Of a stretch of 64,000 nt of DNA, positions 1 through 13,186 are shown in pieces (positions within the stretch are counted from its first letter, which is position 1; the number at the start of each line of letters is the position of its first letter). Origin of the DNA: Ascaris suum. Its lineage: Eukaryota; Nematoda; Chromadorea; Rhabditida; Ascarididae. The DNA lies in the NCBI GenBank assembly GCA_013433145.1, contig CM024178.1, forward strand, positions 8,603,260 to 8,667,259, given 5' to 3'. Below the pieces are notes generated by a model that was not told the DNA's origin, made no database searches, and worked only from the letters and a program-made list of their open reading frames with translations. The translations under genes and the position numbers were made by a program.

Positions 1-1367
1 TATCATAGTTACGAACAAACGTGAGCAATAAAATTTGTTGGAGAGTTGGTGTTGTTCGGAGAAGGAAACGAGGAAAGAAAGGGTGGGTGATATTGAAAGG
101 GTTTTTTTTTGAGAGAGAGATTTTTTTCAAAGCTATTTTTAGAGATTTTTAGAAGCTTAAAGATTTTTATTATATGAATAAAAATTTCTATTGAAGAATT
201 GTTTGGTTTTTCTTTGTTTTTTTTTTTTTTTTTTTTGGAAGTTATGTGTACGAATTTCTATATTTGTTTTATTTCTCTCATATTTATAATAATTTGACGA
301 CAAATCTACATGAAATAATAAAAGCAAATTTTACAACTACACTTTTTTTCGTACGTTTCAAATTGTTTTGCTTCTCTTCTCTTACCTGATAATCGGATAA
401 TCTATCGTCCTTAATAATCCACCCTTGTTTGTAATTTACCTTTACTGACAGGTTAGGATGTATCTCTAATAAAACGTATTTTATAATGAGACTTTATTTA
501 CTCTTGTATGCTATTGTTATTATTTTTCTTTTCATTTCAAGGGAAAATTTTTTATAGGGTCGAACTGTTTGTCATCTTGATTGATTATTGAGAACATTTC
601 GGACGATTCTGATTGTACGTTAAAGTACGAGAGAACGTTTTACATACATCATAAAACAATAAGCTTAGTAGGTTTTATTTTTATTGAATAGTATTTGTGA
701 TGAAAATAAAATTTTTATGAGTTTATTTTGCATAGAATAATTTGCCAATTTTGCATTTAAAAAAAAAAGATTTCAGGTAATTGCCAATCTATCATTGGTT
801 TTTCCTTTTTTTTTTTTTTTTTTTGAAGAAATAATGTTTGTTTTGAATATATATTTGAAAATGTATTTTAATAAAGGCTATCGTTTAATAGGGAAAGGGG
901 GGGGGAATTTTCAAGAATTACACATAAAGATCGAAATGTTTTCATTAAATAAGCGGAATAAAAAAAATTTTAAAAAATCACCTAAAATATTCACGAGCAA
1001 AAATTCGATTTAATTTTTGATGAGTTTTTAATGCGTCGTTTTTCTTTTCATAAATTTAAACATTCGTCCATTCTCAACATTTGGAAAATTTTTGAATGAT
1101 TTTTTTTTTTTAATATCGAAATATGAGAAGCTTGAGGCATTTCTTTTCATTGAAATATTTTAGACGACGTCAATAAATACAGTCAAATTTCTAGCGTTGA
1201 GAAAATTTTCCGGAAGAAATGAGGCAAGGAAAGGTGAGAATTAGATGAACAAATTGTTTATATATGAATTTTGCAAAAAAAAAAATTTTTTTTTCTTATA
1301 AAGTTTCCTTCAAAAAAAAAAACTTGCTGAATTTATAGTTTACGGATGCTAAATTATAGAGATCAAA
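1..1367. other. Intergenic/5' flank of csn-1
   Basis: No gene is supported here. The stretch is AT-rich with long T runs near 217-236 and 805-824. Two AG dinucleotides after AT-rich sequence, at 1337-1338 and 1358-1359, lie 29 and 8 nt before the csn-1 start codon. They could serve as spliced-leader acceptor sites, which is common in nematodes but not shown here. Confidence 0.5.
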
Positions 1368-4300
1368 ATGTCGGTACCGGATCCGGATGAATTAATGGAT
1401 GCAAACATTGAAGAACCATTAGAAGAACATGAATATGATATTAACAATGCAAATGAAATCGACGATGAATTTGGACATTCGAACGCTTCACCATTACCAA
1501 TCACCTCTCATGATGAAAGTGGGGAGTTTCTCTCTTTTTTTTTTTTAATGAAATTTATTTCTATACATTTTTGTTTTATTGAAAAGAAAAGATATCAATA
1601 AGATAAACGATTGTATTTCAAATAAAACAATTTTCCTTTATTTATGTTCTCTTATTGCAGTAATTACTGTTTGTTCGATATATATTTCTTTGACCAAAAG
1701 AGACTTTTATCGAAGGGTATTGCAGGTTTTTTTTTTTTTAAATAGTGAAATGGGACATTTGTTTTGTAAGGGACATCCAATTTTAGAAGGGAATCTTCTA
1801 ACTGAAAGATTTTGATATTTGCAAATGATGGAAATTTTTGCGCCATATATAGAAGTTGCCAGCTGCAGTGAAACATCATATATTAAAGGTTCGTAATAAA
1901 AACAAAAATGAAGAGGACAAAAGGGAGGGAATAGAGATGGCTTGACGGAACAGTTATCGATGACCTAAATAAGGCGTATATTTGTGGAAATCATCCTTTA
2001 ACGGGGAACATTTTTTTTTTGAATATTAGGTCATAACTGTAGAATGGAAGTTTTTTTTTTACAGTCTGGTAGGCTTAATTTCGTTATTTCAATTTGATTT
2101 AGCATCTCCCACCCTCCGGCTGCTATCATGTGAAAGTACATGCTTATGGCATGTCATGCTTGAGTTGCATATGTATAATTCTTGCTGGATTCATTCTAAT
2201 TAGGGCTTCTATAGGTCAAAAAAATTTTCTTCCTGAAATTCCATGTTTCAAATGGCGTTTTCATTATATTTAATTGCTATTTTATATCAAAATGAATTAT
2301 CCTAGTCGTGCAGTCGTTCTTGAAAAAGAGATTTATTATAGATATGCCCACTGAACGTTTGCCATCTCCACAACTCGTCAACAGTTCTCCATTGGATTTG
2401 GAACAACTCGCTGCCAATTATAAAGGTATTATGTGTTAATTTAATATTTCTTGCATAGTTTTACCGGTTCTTGAATTTAATTATTTCGTTGATTTTTTTA
2501 TATTTGAAATCATTTTACACTTCTTTTTGTTCGAATGTATATTATTTAATTTTTTCTTGATATTCCTTTCGACGTTACCCCACTCTATCAATTCTTTTCC
2601 ATGTCATTTGATCAACATTGTAAGTTCCGAAGGTGTTTTGCTAATCGTATGTTTTTTAGACGTGAGGTTTATAAGAATTAATGGCAACAGAATATTTACC
2701 TTAAAGGTAATTTTTTATTTAATAAACATTAATAGAAGAATAAAAAATCACAGACGCTATGGTTTAATATTACTTCTACGTCTGAATAAACATAAAATTG
2801 CAGGTTATGCATTGATGAATAGACTCTTATTCGTTGCTGATAGTTGTCCACCAATGCGAAAAGAGGCACTTCTTATGTTAATCAACTATGTTGTTGAGGT
2901 ATTTTTCTCATTTTGAATTATTGCAGCACTACAGTTGAGTATATCTTTGAGAATTTTCTTCATAGATTTGAGCATTTAAAGCAGTCAATATGAACAGAAT
3001 TATATTAATGAGGTATACGAATAATTCATAGTACAGGTGCTCTAATTGTCATATTGGGGATTATTGTATTTGTATTTGTTAGGAAAAGCGCTATGATTGT
3101 ACCGGTTAGATAGGGTAAATAAGTTGGAAGTAGTAGGTAAGGAAGGTTTGTTGAGTAAACGGTAGTTAGGATTTGACTATTCGGCGAACTATGATTCATA
3201 CTGAAAATGCTAACTGAGGTTTTTTGGTTTCAATATTCGAAAGGAAGCTGAGGTAGTGGGATTTTTCGGCACAATTTTTCATTATTCGATTTGGTCGTTT
3301 ACATTAAAATTTGAGTCTTTATTCGTATCTTTCATTTCTATTTACAGGCCTGGCGTATGTCTTTCATCTTATAATCTCAGAGTATATTAAGTGAGAAGAA
3401 AGACTTATTTTCAGAACACCGTAAATGTGCCAATGTACATGGCTGCATTCAATCGTTTGGATGCGCTGAAGGCGACAACCGGTGCGGCATCTCAAGAAGG
3501 TCAAGCTAATGGCCCTACCGCGGGACAATCAGGTTTACCGCAATGCGACTCGCAGTGGATCGAAACAACGAACGCTAAGGCACAAGCGAGGCTCGAGATG
3601 CTCTCTGCTGATTTTAAACGACAGAAAGATGAGGGCGTCAAGGTAGAGTTAGGCATCCGATTTACTACCGTTTGGGTTTATTCGTGCAGGATGAGATCCT
3701 AAATTTTTGGTGAACCTTACTGCTATAATTTCCGCCGCACTATCAAGTGGATACCTTTAAAATATTTTCTATCATGATGGCAGAAGTAAGAAATGGGCCT
3801 TTTCCGGAAATGTTAATTGGAGATCGTCTTACTGAAAATTTCGGAAAGCTGCGGTGATCTTATGCGGATCGATGTTTGTATAAAATATCCGTGATTTGAT
3901 GGAACTGATCGAAGGAGTGGTAATAAGCAAGTAGATAGGGAGAGGGGGGAAATTAGAGGAGAATGAAGAGGGAGTCATAGATTCTTTTAATTCCTTCGCT
4001 TTCTGCATGTGTGTGTTACTTCCGCTCCCTCCCACCACCCTTTCCCCTCACTCTCACTTGTACTTTATTTTACTCAAAATATTATTTGCTTCATTTCAGT
4101 CGTAAAGTATGATGAAATTTTGCAGGAATCAACACGACGCGCAATGGACGATCTCTTTCAACAGCAAATCCAAATGGGTCACATTCAAGATGCGGTCAAG
4201 CTTTATGGACGTGGTATGCGTGAGTATTGCACGTCGACGAAACATGTCATTCAGGTTGGTTATAGTTTCCAGAATATTCATATTTAATGGTCTACGAGTC

Positions 4301-7300
4301 AGTTATAATAATTGATGGTATATGTGCGGCAGTATGTGTTCAGCGATAATGTGAGAAGAAAGATAAAAGACGTCGAACCTGTATTCTGTGATAGCAACAG
4401 TCTTTCTTCTTGTATACCTAGCAGCCTAAACACGAGTTATAAGTAGGAATTTTGTTACGGGCACAGGTGTATGTGCCTCATTTTTTAGACAGGGAACATT
4501 TAAATGTGTTGTGTGATTTTACTGTGATATTCGAGCATCAGATAAGGTGGGCTATCAAGAAATTATAGCCGCTATTGTTTTAATTATAACTACACCCGGG
4601 TTCGTGTGATGCATTTCTTGAGGTAGCAAAATAACAACATCACTAGTAGGGGGATTCAAAAACTGTCAGGTCTTATCTGTTGTAGAAGCTCTCCTCGTTG
4701 ATTGTCTTTCTTAATTGACAGATGTTACGATAGGTCATATGCAAATTTTTTCTACCAATTTTTTTCTTTTTCAATAAGAGTAGTAAGATATAGCCTTGAG
4801 GTAAACTTTGCATGAAGTTTAGATGTTGTTGAATTGGATTGAAGTGACAATACATCTGTCACAGTGGCATCGAGTTGAGCCGCTTATGACGCAAGTCGAA
4901 AGAGCTATAAGTATGTTTTATGGTTTTTATGTTTCAGTTTGTTTTTTTGGTTGACTTATTTTACCTTTCTATTTAGTAGTGTTGCTATACCTTGAAAAAG
5001 TTTTCTCAAAGAGGATCGAACGCACTTTGAGGAAGCTGTGATGGGAATTGTTTTTTGTTGATTGTGAAAGAAGCAGTTTTAGGAACGATGAAGATTAGGC
5101 TGATCTGCAACTTTCGTTTCTGATGTCAGCGTACATATAATTTCGGAGAATGCTAGGTGTGGGGATGACAGTAAGGTCTCATAAAGTGTTAAAGAAAGTC
5201 AGGTGGAGCAGCGCTTGAGTTCCGCGGCATAATGAGATTTCCACCATCAGGTATCCTTCTCGAACTTGTTCGTAAGGTCGTAAAACTGGGTAGGTAGGAG
5301 AAAAAGGTTTAAGGGAGATGTTTTGTTTATTTATTTATTTATTTGCTTATTTATCCACTTATTTATTTATTCATTTATTTTAATGTCTCGAGGTGGGATG
5401 TTAAAATGCATGAATTTCTAGATGAAGCAGTGGAGTCGGAATCAGTGGCGGTATCGTCGACGACACGCGTGGGCCGATACGCAATGAACGCATCGCAAAC
5501 GGCTAGCAAGAATATGAAGGAGCTCATCGAAACATCGAAAGCGAAGATCGCCGCAGTGATTGCGTTATATGGCTTGAACTCGAAAAATTTCAAAGCAGTT
5601 GCCGAAAAGTGCCTTCAGGTTGTTTTTTTTTTGGGGGGGGGGGTAACGATGAGACTGAAGAAATTTTCTAGGAAGCAGAAAGGGGGGTATAGGCCGGTGT
5701 GTTTTTTAATTACAAATGTTTTGTTCGACAGATGCTTAAGGTGACCATCAAATTAGCAAATTGTAGTCGGTGAAATCTGCAACCAAGACTTGAGAAAGCA
5801 AATATTTGTCTATTTCATTATCCGCTGTGAGGTCATAGCATCGAGCAATATCGCAGCGATAGGGTAGCTGATATCCTTCAGCAATCATCTTGTAACCGCA
5901 AAGAATTTTGCTGGGATTTAACCAATCGGAAGAATGGTCAGAAGAGAGGTAAAAGTTAAGTATTGGGCATTGTACTATTCAGCTAAGTCACTTTTCAAGT
6001 TTGTTTCTGTATAGGTGGCAAAGATGGTACATTTTTTAATTAGTTATGAGTAATAGAATGTTAAATTTAGTTTCATTGCTTATTTTTTCATGCATTTCTT
6101 GATGATATGAATTTAGTTTTTATGCGCAACTGTGGTTGTCTTTCTCCCCTTTTCCGCTCCTTTCCAATCCTTCCCATTCCCCTCTCTCAGCTTGTCCCAA
6201 GAGGGATTCTCCGTCCTTTATAGAAGTACGCATCATTGAGGATAACCTTTTTTATTAATTTTTTCTGCCTTCTTCTGAGTTCTTTTCTCACATGTGTAAA
6301 TTAATTTTTAAAAATTGAGTAAAATGTTGCAAGTATATTAAATATTGTTATTATTTTCAGATTGATTTGGATTATTTCAATTATCCGTCTCTATTGTGTG
6401 CGAAAGATATTGCCATATTTGGCACATTTTGTGCTCTCGCAACATTTGAACGAAGCGAATTGAAGGAGAAAGTATTGGCTAGCGCGCTTTTCAGAAAATT
6501 CCTCGAATCCGAGCCAAAATTAGTGGAATTACTGCAGAAATTTTGCAGAAGCGAATTTGGCACATGTCTTGATATAATGGAAGAGGTTTGTGAAATTTTT
6601 GACCACATTATATTTGCAGTATTGTGGCTTGGTTTTTATTGATTTTATTGATCAGGCATTCTATTGATTTCTTAAGTGATTTTATTGATCGTATTTTGCA
6701 GCGTGCTGATTCAGAAAGCATGTTGGACGAATGGTTGAGATGGGGGAGTAGGCAATAATGAACGTGTGATGGTGGTAATAATGCACTTTGCGGTCCTTTA
6801 CGAGCTTTCGATTCCGCTTTTTGGGTGGGAAGGGGGAGAAGGACGGGATCGTCTCTTTATTGAAACCCATCTGGCTCCAAAAACGAATGGAACGTGGATA
6901 TTTATAATTTGCTTACTCACTTTAATGTTTTCGGCTCTCTTCATCTACCACATGGTGGAACCGGAACTCTTCAATTCATTTACCTGTCATTCCATTACAT
7001 GCAAATTGAATTTTTTTAAGGTCCGTGATCATCTGCTTCTAAACATGTATCTCTCTCCACACGTCAAAGAAATCTATCATCTGATCAGGCGTCGTGCAAT
7101 TGTGCAATATTTCACTCCGTATGCGGTGGCAGATATCAGTCATATGGCTGAAGTGTTTCGCGTCAGCGTTCAAGAGGTGCTTCATTAAGTATTAAGCAAA
7201 CAGTTTGAGTTTGCATTAGGGATTGAGTGAAACCCACATCCATAGGTCAGCGGTTAAATGAGAATATAAGTGGTTGTTTCACGTTTAAGTTTCTGTTGAT

Positions 7301-8866
7301 GTTTGTTGGCAGTAGTAAAAGTGGCAGTAATAGTACTAATAGTGGTAGCAATAATAGTGGTAATAACAGGAGTGGTAAAACTGGTAATAGCGGTGATAAC
7401 AATTGTTGTGCTGCTGCCGTTTGCTGAAGAAAAGACGGGGCCAGTAGAAGCGAAGTTCCATGAAGCAAGAGAATTGGGTATAAGAAAAAAGCAGCGGCTA
7501 AAAATTATATAACTGATAGACGCGCACAATGGCTGATGGGTTTGAAATACGCAGCTACAGAAGTAGAGAAACAGCGAAATATGATGGGGCAGAGAAGAAT
7601 AGATATCATCGGGGTCGACCTACGCAAAGTTGAGTTGCAGCGCAGTCGTTCATCACAGCAGTAATAATAATGGTGCTAATGTGATATTAATAATAATAAC
7701 AGTGGCAACGCAAGTGCGAGATTAAGGCAGATTCGGTCATAGGATTAAATTAGAGCTTAAAATTTATTTTTTTCGAAAGTGCGTTTAATACGTATTGGCT
7801 ATCTGCTTTAGCGATTGCAAGAGTTTATTTTCTTCTCTACTTGCCGTATCTTATTTCAGTTGAAGGAGTTTTATTCGTAGCTCCCTATAATGATATAAAT
7901 TTTGCGATCGTCGTGGTGTTTCACATTTTGCACCTTTAAACATCGTTTCAAGAAATACTTCATTGAGGAATTCCGAGTAGTCACTGAAAAGTTTACTGAT
8001 TTTACTAGTTGGGGGAATAAGTTCAGTTTTTATGTGATTTTTAAACACGCATTACGACGACGTCATGTTTATGGCTATATAGATGCGTTTCTATATATCT
8101 GTCCAGTTAGTTTACCTAGAGAGTTGTTAAAACTGAAATTGTAAAATTTGGCATATGCAAATTTTTCACAGCAGTTGGATTGTATCTTTCGACCGATTGA
8201 ATTGGAAAACAACTTTTTTCTGTTGCAGAATTTTCGTTCAGGCGGTTAGGTGAATCGACATTTGAATGCGTTTTTCTGCGCATTTATTATTTGTTGGCAG
8301 CTTGTTTGATCGGCTAATTGAAAAGCGATTTTAGAAAATCGCATATTGAGCTGTCCGCTTGGGTGGCTTTTTTTTAAAATTTTGATCATTCGAGGATGTT
8401 TTGATCATTCTGGCGATCTAGTATTGAAGTGAAAATTTATCTTTCAGATGGAAGATGAGTTAGTAGAACTGATAGAAAACGACGGCATAAGTGCAAGGAT
8501 CGACTCTTACAATAAGATAATTCGTGCAAAGAATCGTGATCAACGAGCTGCAACATATACGGAGTAAGTTTCGTTCTTTTTAGATTTTATGTCTTTATTA
8601 TTGAACAGTTCACTGATTAATTTGATTCTGTTTTTTTGTCATAGTGTTCTTTTGAGCTGTACTGATGCTGGCGCTTAGAAAAGCGTCTCCTATTTTTTTA
8701 AATCTCTTTTATTACTCTCTTACTGCTGTCTGTTAGTTGTTTCTATTGTATGCCGCTCTCAGCTGTATTCCGCCGAGGTTTCGAAGTTGTCTATGGCTGT
8801 TAAGTCGTCCTGTTTCATGAGGCAACTATTTCAATGAACTACGGATCAATTGATTCGTCGATTACG

Positions 8867-8964
<98 letters not shown>

Positions 8965-11873
8965 CCATTTTTTTTCCGTTTATTCATCTATTTAGCCGTT
9001 TATATATGCATATAGAGAGAGAATGTGCGTTGTTATTGTGGAGGTCGTTTGACTTGATGAGGTTTTATTTTTTGAGATCACCAGTACCGACTCAGGAATG
9101 TAAAGGCATGGCATGGCACAGCACTATATTGGACGTAAAAAACTACCCAACAAAATTGCATCTTTTTTTACCTATGAGCAATTTTTACTGAAGCCTTCTA
9201 TATACAGGCAGTTGTGAAGATACTTTTGACCAGTTCGTGCAGTACCTAGAGTATGATAGGAAGCTATTGTTTAAAGCACGATATTTTTGTTGCCGTAGGG
9301 CAATTATGTGCTGTAAGATGATCATTGTTAGGCAGTTATTTGTTATAAAATAATTCGATTATGTGTTATAAAATGATTATGCTATAGGGCAATTATTTGT
9401 TATTGAATAATTATGTGATGTTATCGTTTTTAGGCGTTTATACCATAAGCATATTTATATAAAATCGAATATTTTTACAGAGTGTTGAACGTTGGTGAGT
9501 CTTTGAACGAACGTGTCAATGCTGTAATTTTACGTGCAACCGTGCATGAGGCACAGATTTGCATAGGACACTTGGATACTGGTTCGAGGGGTCGTAGACG
9601 TCCAGCACAAGGACATACCATGGTCGACGAAATAGGTTTTTGCTTTTTCTTTTTTTTTCAAGTTTGTTAATTCAGCTTTTAGTCGTTACTTAGTAACAAT
9701 TGGACCTGTTATTGACTTAAAGGCTTATAAGGGGTATGATAGGGGGATTTCGAATGCATTCCTGTTTGTCGTGTTGGATTTAGAGGGCATATTCGACAAA
9801 TATTGGTGTACTTAATGAAAAGTAGAGCGAGCAACAAATGAGAGAGGTTTTTAAAGAAACTTTTCATTCCGAAGTTATGATATTGCTATCAGCGGAAGGT
9901 AAGGAAGACTAAAAGGAGATGGTAACACCTAGGAGTGTCGAGATTGCGGGTTCCTTCATGCAGACCTCGTCTTCTTAATTTTGTTTTTTTTTAAAGAATT
10001 CATCATCTCTTTATTACCGATAATGATGAATAGAAATGATTTTAATAACTTAAAGGCTGATTATTTTGTTAGGTTTTTTTTTACTCGAAGGCACGTCGTC
10101 AAAATCTGACTTTCATTTTGAGATGTGTATTATCTCCGGTTATTCCTCTTATTTACACCTTAAAATTTGCATGTTGACAGGATGGTTACCTATAAAGTCG
10201 ATGTTGTAGGTGGTATAGCCGATGGTTCTGGATGCTCCTCGTCATCGGGATCACAGACACAAGGTTAGTCACTTATTCCATCGAAATACTTCTCATATTT
10301 ATTTTTTTGTCTTAGCGGTGATATTCTGGGAATTTTTTTGTGTATTTATCGGAATGGGAAGTAAAACTGCATCATGTCCAAGGTGTTTGCGTCTTTTAAC
10401 ATGTGCCTGTGAGAAGTAGCCAGTCCATTGTTTGTTTGTGAGGTTCAGGAACGTGAATGTTTTTTTAAAGACTTTGTAGGTGGTTTGTTTGGGTGGATGG
10501 TACTGACCCCATTGAAAAGGAGAGCCTTTGACTATAATTTCAGGAGGTGCTCGAGGTGTATTCTCTCGGCTTTTTGGCTCAGGGCGCACCGGCGGGGCGA
10601 CATCGGGTGCATCTCAAGCAGCGGAACCGGATAGTTCAAACGAGGTTTGATTCAAAGAAAGATCACATTTTGACCTCGGGAGGGGGAGGGCAGTGATTTT
10701 AAAAAAGCCTTAAGTGGTGAGAAAACGATGAGTTTGTGCTGAGGCGGAAGAGGGGGGGGAGGGGGGAAGATGTTGCACGATGTTATCCCGGAATCTCATA
10801 TGCCAGCATTTCGTTCATTGGTGATTACTTCGCAGTGTCCCGAAGTATTTAGCCGCTTTCATAGAATGGCACAGTTAAGCCTAAGAAACACATTACGGAA
10901 GCAACTTTTGTGATGTTGTCTTCTGATTTTCATCTATTAGAGTTACACGGAATTTGCTATTTCCATTATTCACAAACAAAAGAGTGTTTGCATTGATACG
11001 GCTCCGATATGGCCTCAATTTTTAGAGGATTCGGAGCTTCTCCGACAATTAAATTTTGTGATCACACAGCGTTTAGAGCTTGTTAAAGTTCTTTGCCGTG
11101 ATGATGAAATGCGCAATCGGATCCCTCCAATAGGTTAATCTCCGGATATGAAACTTCGACGGTCTTGAGTTTCCGGATCCGGAGAGCGCAGAGTTGGTGT
11201 GCTCAGAGATCGAATTTGAATTCTTTCGATCAGTTAAATGTGATTTCTGTCAGTCAGTATCTGAATTAACTTTAGGCAGCTACGATGTTTATTTATTGTC
11301 TAAGCGAGAATTAATAGAATAATCTAATGCTTTTCGAGTTTTCCTTTTCCAAAGAACTTATATTTTAATGAGCGTAGCACTTTTCAGCACTAATCTTAAT
11401 TATACATGAGTCAATGTGATGTAGAATTTGCAAACGTTGTTATGTTCAGGTGTTGATGAAATCAAAGAAGATTAATCTGAAAGTGCTGTAATTAGAGGCA
11501 TGGAGTCCATTTTTTTAACAGAAGTGTGCTGCACTTTTCGTTCATATCTTAATTTTTAGGTTTTTGGAGAACTACAGGCTATTTATTGCATTTAGGACTT
11601 TATATTTTTTTAGCTTTTTTTTCATACAGCTGTATTAGTTGAAATTAAGCCTTTACGCAATTTCAGGTGCCAGTAGCAAAGAGCTTAACTCCGGAGCCGC
11701 CAAGCATTCCAGGATCAGCAAGTGTGGAGGAGACTGTTTCAGTGCAAGAGGCAGGTAGTGATGTTCACGTCGAAAAGGGGTCTTCTACAGAGGAACAGCA
11801 TCCTCCTCCAGTTCCCGGACTTGTCAATCGTGAATCGTCCCCTAATACTGAACGTCATATTGCAGACGAATGA
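1368..11873 (+). CDS. csn-1: COP9 signalosome complex subunit 1 (CSN1/GPS1)
   Basis: Subunit of the COP9 signalosome, the complex that removes NEDD8 from cullins and so tunes cullin-RING ubiquitin ligases. Fourteen exons join in frame: 1368-1518, 2342-2425, 2804-2898, 3415-3642, 4126-4254, 4823-4910, 5422-5618, 6361-6585, 7021-7176, 8448-8563, 9481-9635, 10210-10263, 10544-10644 and 11667-11873 (TGA stop), about 661 residues. Exons 3-11 follow human CSN1 closely: YCTSTKHVI, the block LNWIEVTIHLSQWHRV, CALATFERSEL, LLLNMYLSPHV and IVQYFTPYAVADISHMA. The PCI domain falls at roughly residues 325-500. The protein is longer than usual because of an acidic N-terminus and a Gly/Ser/Pro-rich tail (exons 11-14) unlike human CSN1. 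The exon 1 donor (GTGGGG) is weak, so the first junction is the least certain. The last two exons rest only on phase and splice sites. Confidence 0.9.
5323..5381. repeat. Imperfect (TTTA)n in csn-1 intron 6
   Basis: About 59 bp of mostly TTTA units, interrupted by gcttattt and ccactt variants, just before the exon 7 acceptor region. Confidence 0.85.
7310..7425. repeat. Degenerate trinucleotide tract in csn-1 intron 9
   Basis: A run of AGT, GGT and AAT/AAC triplets makes a purine-rich degenerate microsatellite. Open frames through it in several registers are low-complexity artefacts. A shorter TAA-rich tract occurs at about 7661-7705 in the same intron. Confidence 0.7.
8871..8962. repeat. (TA)n microsatellite, csn-1 intron 10
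   Basis: 92 bp of uninterrupted AT dinucleotide inside the intron between csn-1 exons 10 and 11. It is self-complementary and could extrude as a hairpin. Confidence 0.98.
9290..9425. repeat. Degenerate tandem repeat in csn-1 intron 10
   Basis: Recurring phrases of the type GGGCAATTATTTGTTAT and TTATGTGTTATAAAATGATTATG repeat with variation over about 135 bp. This looks like a decayed tandem array. No coding content. Confidence 0.55.
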
Positions 11874-12623
11874 AGGCATCGTTATCGGATGTGATTTTGA
11901 TCGTGTTGAGCGAATGTATGATTCAGTCGAAACAAAAAGATATGGAGGAGGGAGAGCGGGGACGTTTTATCGGCATAATTTCATTACTTTTTAAAATGAG
12001 GAACAGTGCTGGCATTGAATGGCGGGGTTTGGACGTTCATTACGGCTAGGCCGCTAGCTCTACGTGAAGGCCTAATGATTTCCAGGTAGCAATTTCTAAG
12101 AGATATGTAGATTGGCGACATTTATTGTTATGAATATAGGAAGTAATTTGGTTCTTTCAACTTTATGAGTGGAGATGATTCTTTAAATGCAATCTAAAAT
12201 TACAGTTACTTTGTTATGAATTTTTCAAATAATGAGCCGTAGGATTTTTTTTTGATCCTTTGGGAAAATATTTTAAAAAGTCGCCTTTTTAAAAGCAAAA
12301 AATTTATGCAATTTAATATATGCGAGATTTAATGGGAAAAATTGTGTAAAAATGAAAGAGAAATGAGATTTTACGTTGAAAGTTTTATCGTCTCTAGCGA
12401 TTTTCAGGTCACCTGTTATTGTTATAGCATAAATATAAGTAGAAAAATTGAAAAGGTGAAAATGTAGAAGGAATGACGTTTTTTTTTTAATATTATAAGT
12501 TGGCTGGCTGTTCCTATTGTATTTTTTTTTTCAAGAGAGCGTTCCCATTTTGGCGTTTTGCCTCTCTATGACTGTATTGCTTGCAAATTATTTCATATTG
12601 TATTGGATGCATGCGAAAGACAG
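10770..12623 (+). other. Unidentified coding potential overlapping the csn-1 3' end
   Basis: Several plus-strand stretches are open in frames not used by csn-1, and bounded by splice-like signals. They are 10770-10844 (starts ATG, donor GTATTT), 10941-11133 (acceptor CTATTAG, 64 codons, ends phase 1), 11630-11666 (acceptor CATACAG, phase 1 to 2) or alternatively 11667-11754, and 11866-12048 (acceptor ATTGCAG; about 60 codons ending in TAG). After a possible 52-nt intron follow 12058-12085 and 12536-12623 (29 codons, phase 0 end). The phases can be chained. In the 10941 segment T is scarce at first codon positions and rich at third positions, as in real exons. I recognise no family. The local GC is higher than elsewhere, which lengthens chance ORFs. 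It could be an overlapping gene, alternative 3' exons, or a decayed element. Confidence 0.3.
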
Positions 12624-13186
12624 GTAATCTTTAGCTACTTTATTAGTTAGCTTTTTCATCGTCATCATTAGCGCCGCTTTATTGCTCTCATCGTTTCATT
12701 TAATAAAGTACCACAGGGTTATATTTTAGGAATCATGGGAGGGAAAGGGAAGAGGATGAATTTTGAGTGGTACTCGTGAATCCATAATGATATCACTCGG
12801 GGTATTTAAATATTTTTTGTATGTTTGCGATGATGTCATAACCATAAGAGAGCAGCGTATTAAAGGCATGAATAAAATAAACGTGTAATAACTTATCAGA
12901 TCGATGCAAAATGCTTTTGCAAAAAATTTTTTTGCATGTCTGAATTTTTTTTTCTTATTTCTTTTGCTATTGGATTTTGATTGGCCAATTTGGTGTGAAA
13001 TGATGTTTACTCATTCTTGGCACTTTTTTTTTCTTGGCTGAAAAACGCCTAATATTAGTGCTCATCGATTGAAATAAATTAAAAAATGAATTTTTTTTTC
13101 GCATGGTATAGGATGATTGGTATACACAATGGTTAAATGAGGAAATTGATATTTGAGTGAGAAATTGTTTATACGCCAAACTATAG

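Noticed and set aside
2527..2803. ORF extending csn-1 exon 3 upstream (starts 2527)
   Set aside because: The frame is merely open through the intron; splicing at ATTGCAG (2803) joins exon 2 to exon 3 in phase and matches the family without an insertion.
8850..9191. Tyr-Ile repeat ORFs over (TA)n arrays (also near 28.6, 41.6, 44.2 and 58.6 kb)
   Set aside because: Pure dinucleotide repeat has no stop codons in these registers; not coding.
11173..11184. Palindrome TCCGGATCCGGA in the last csn-1 intron
   Set aside because: A single short palindrome without a repeat partner or known function.
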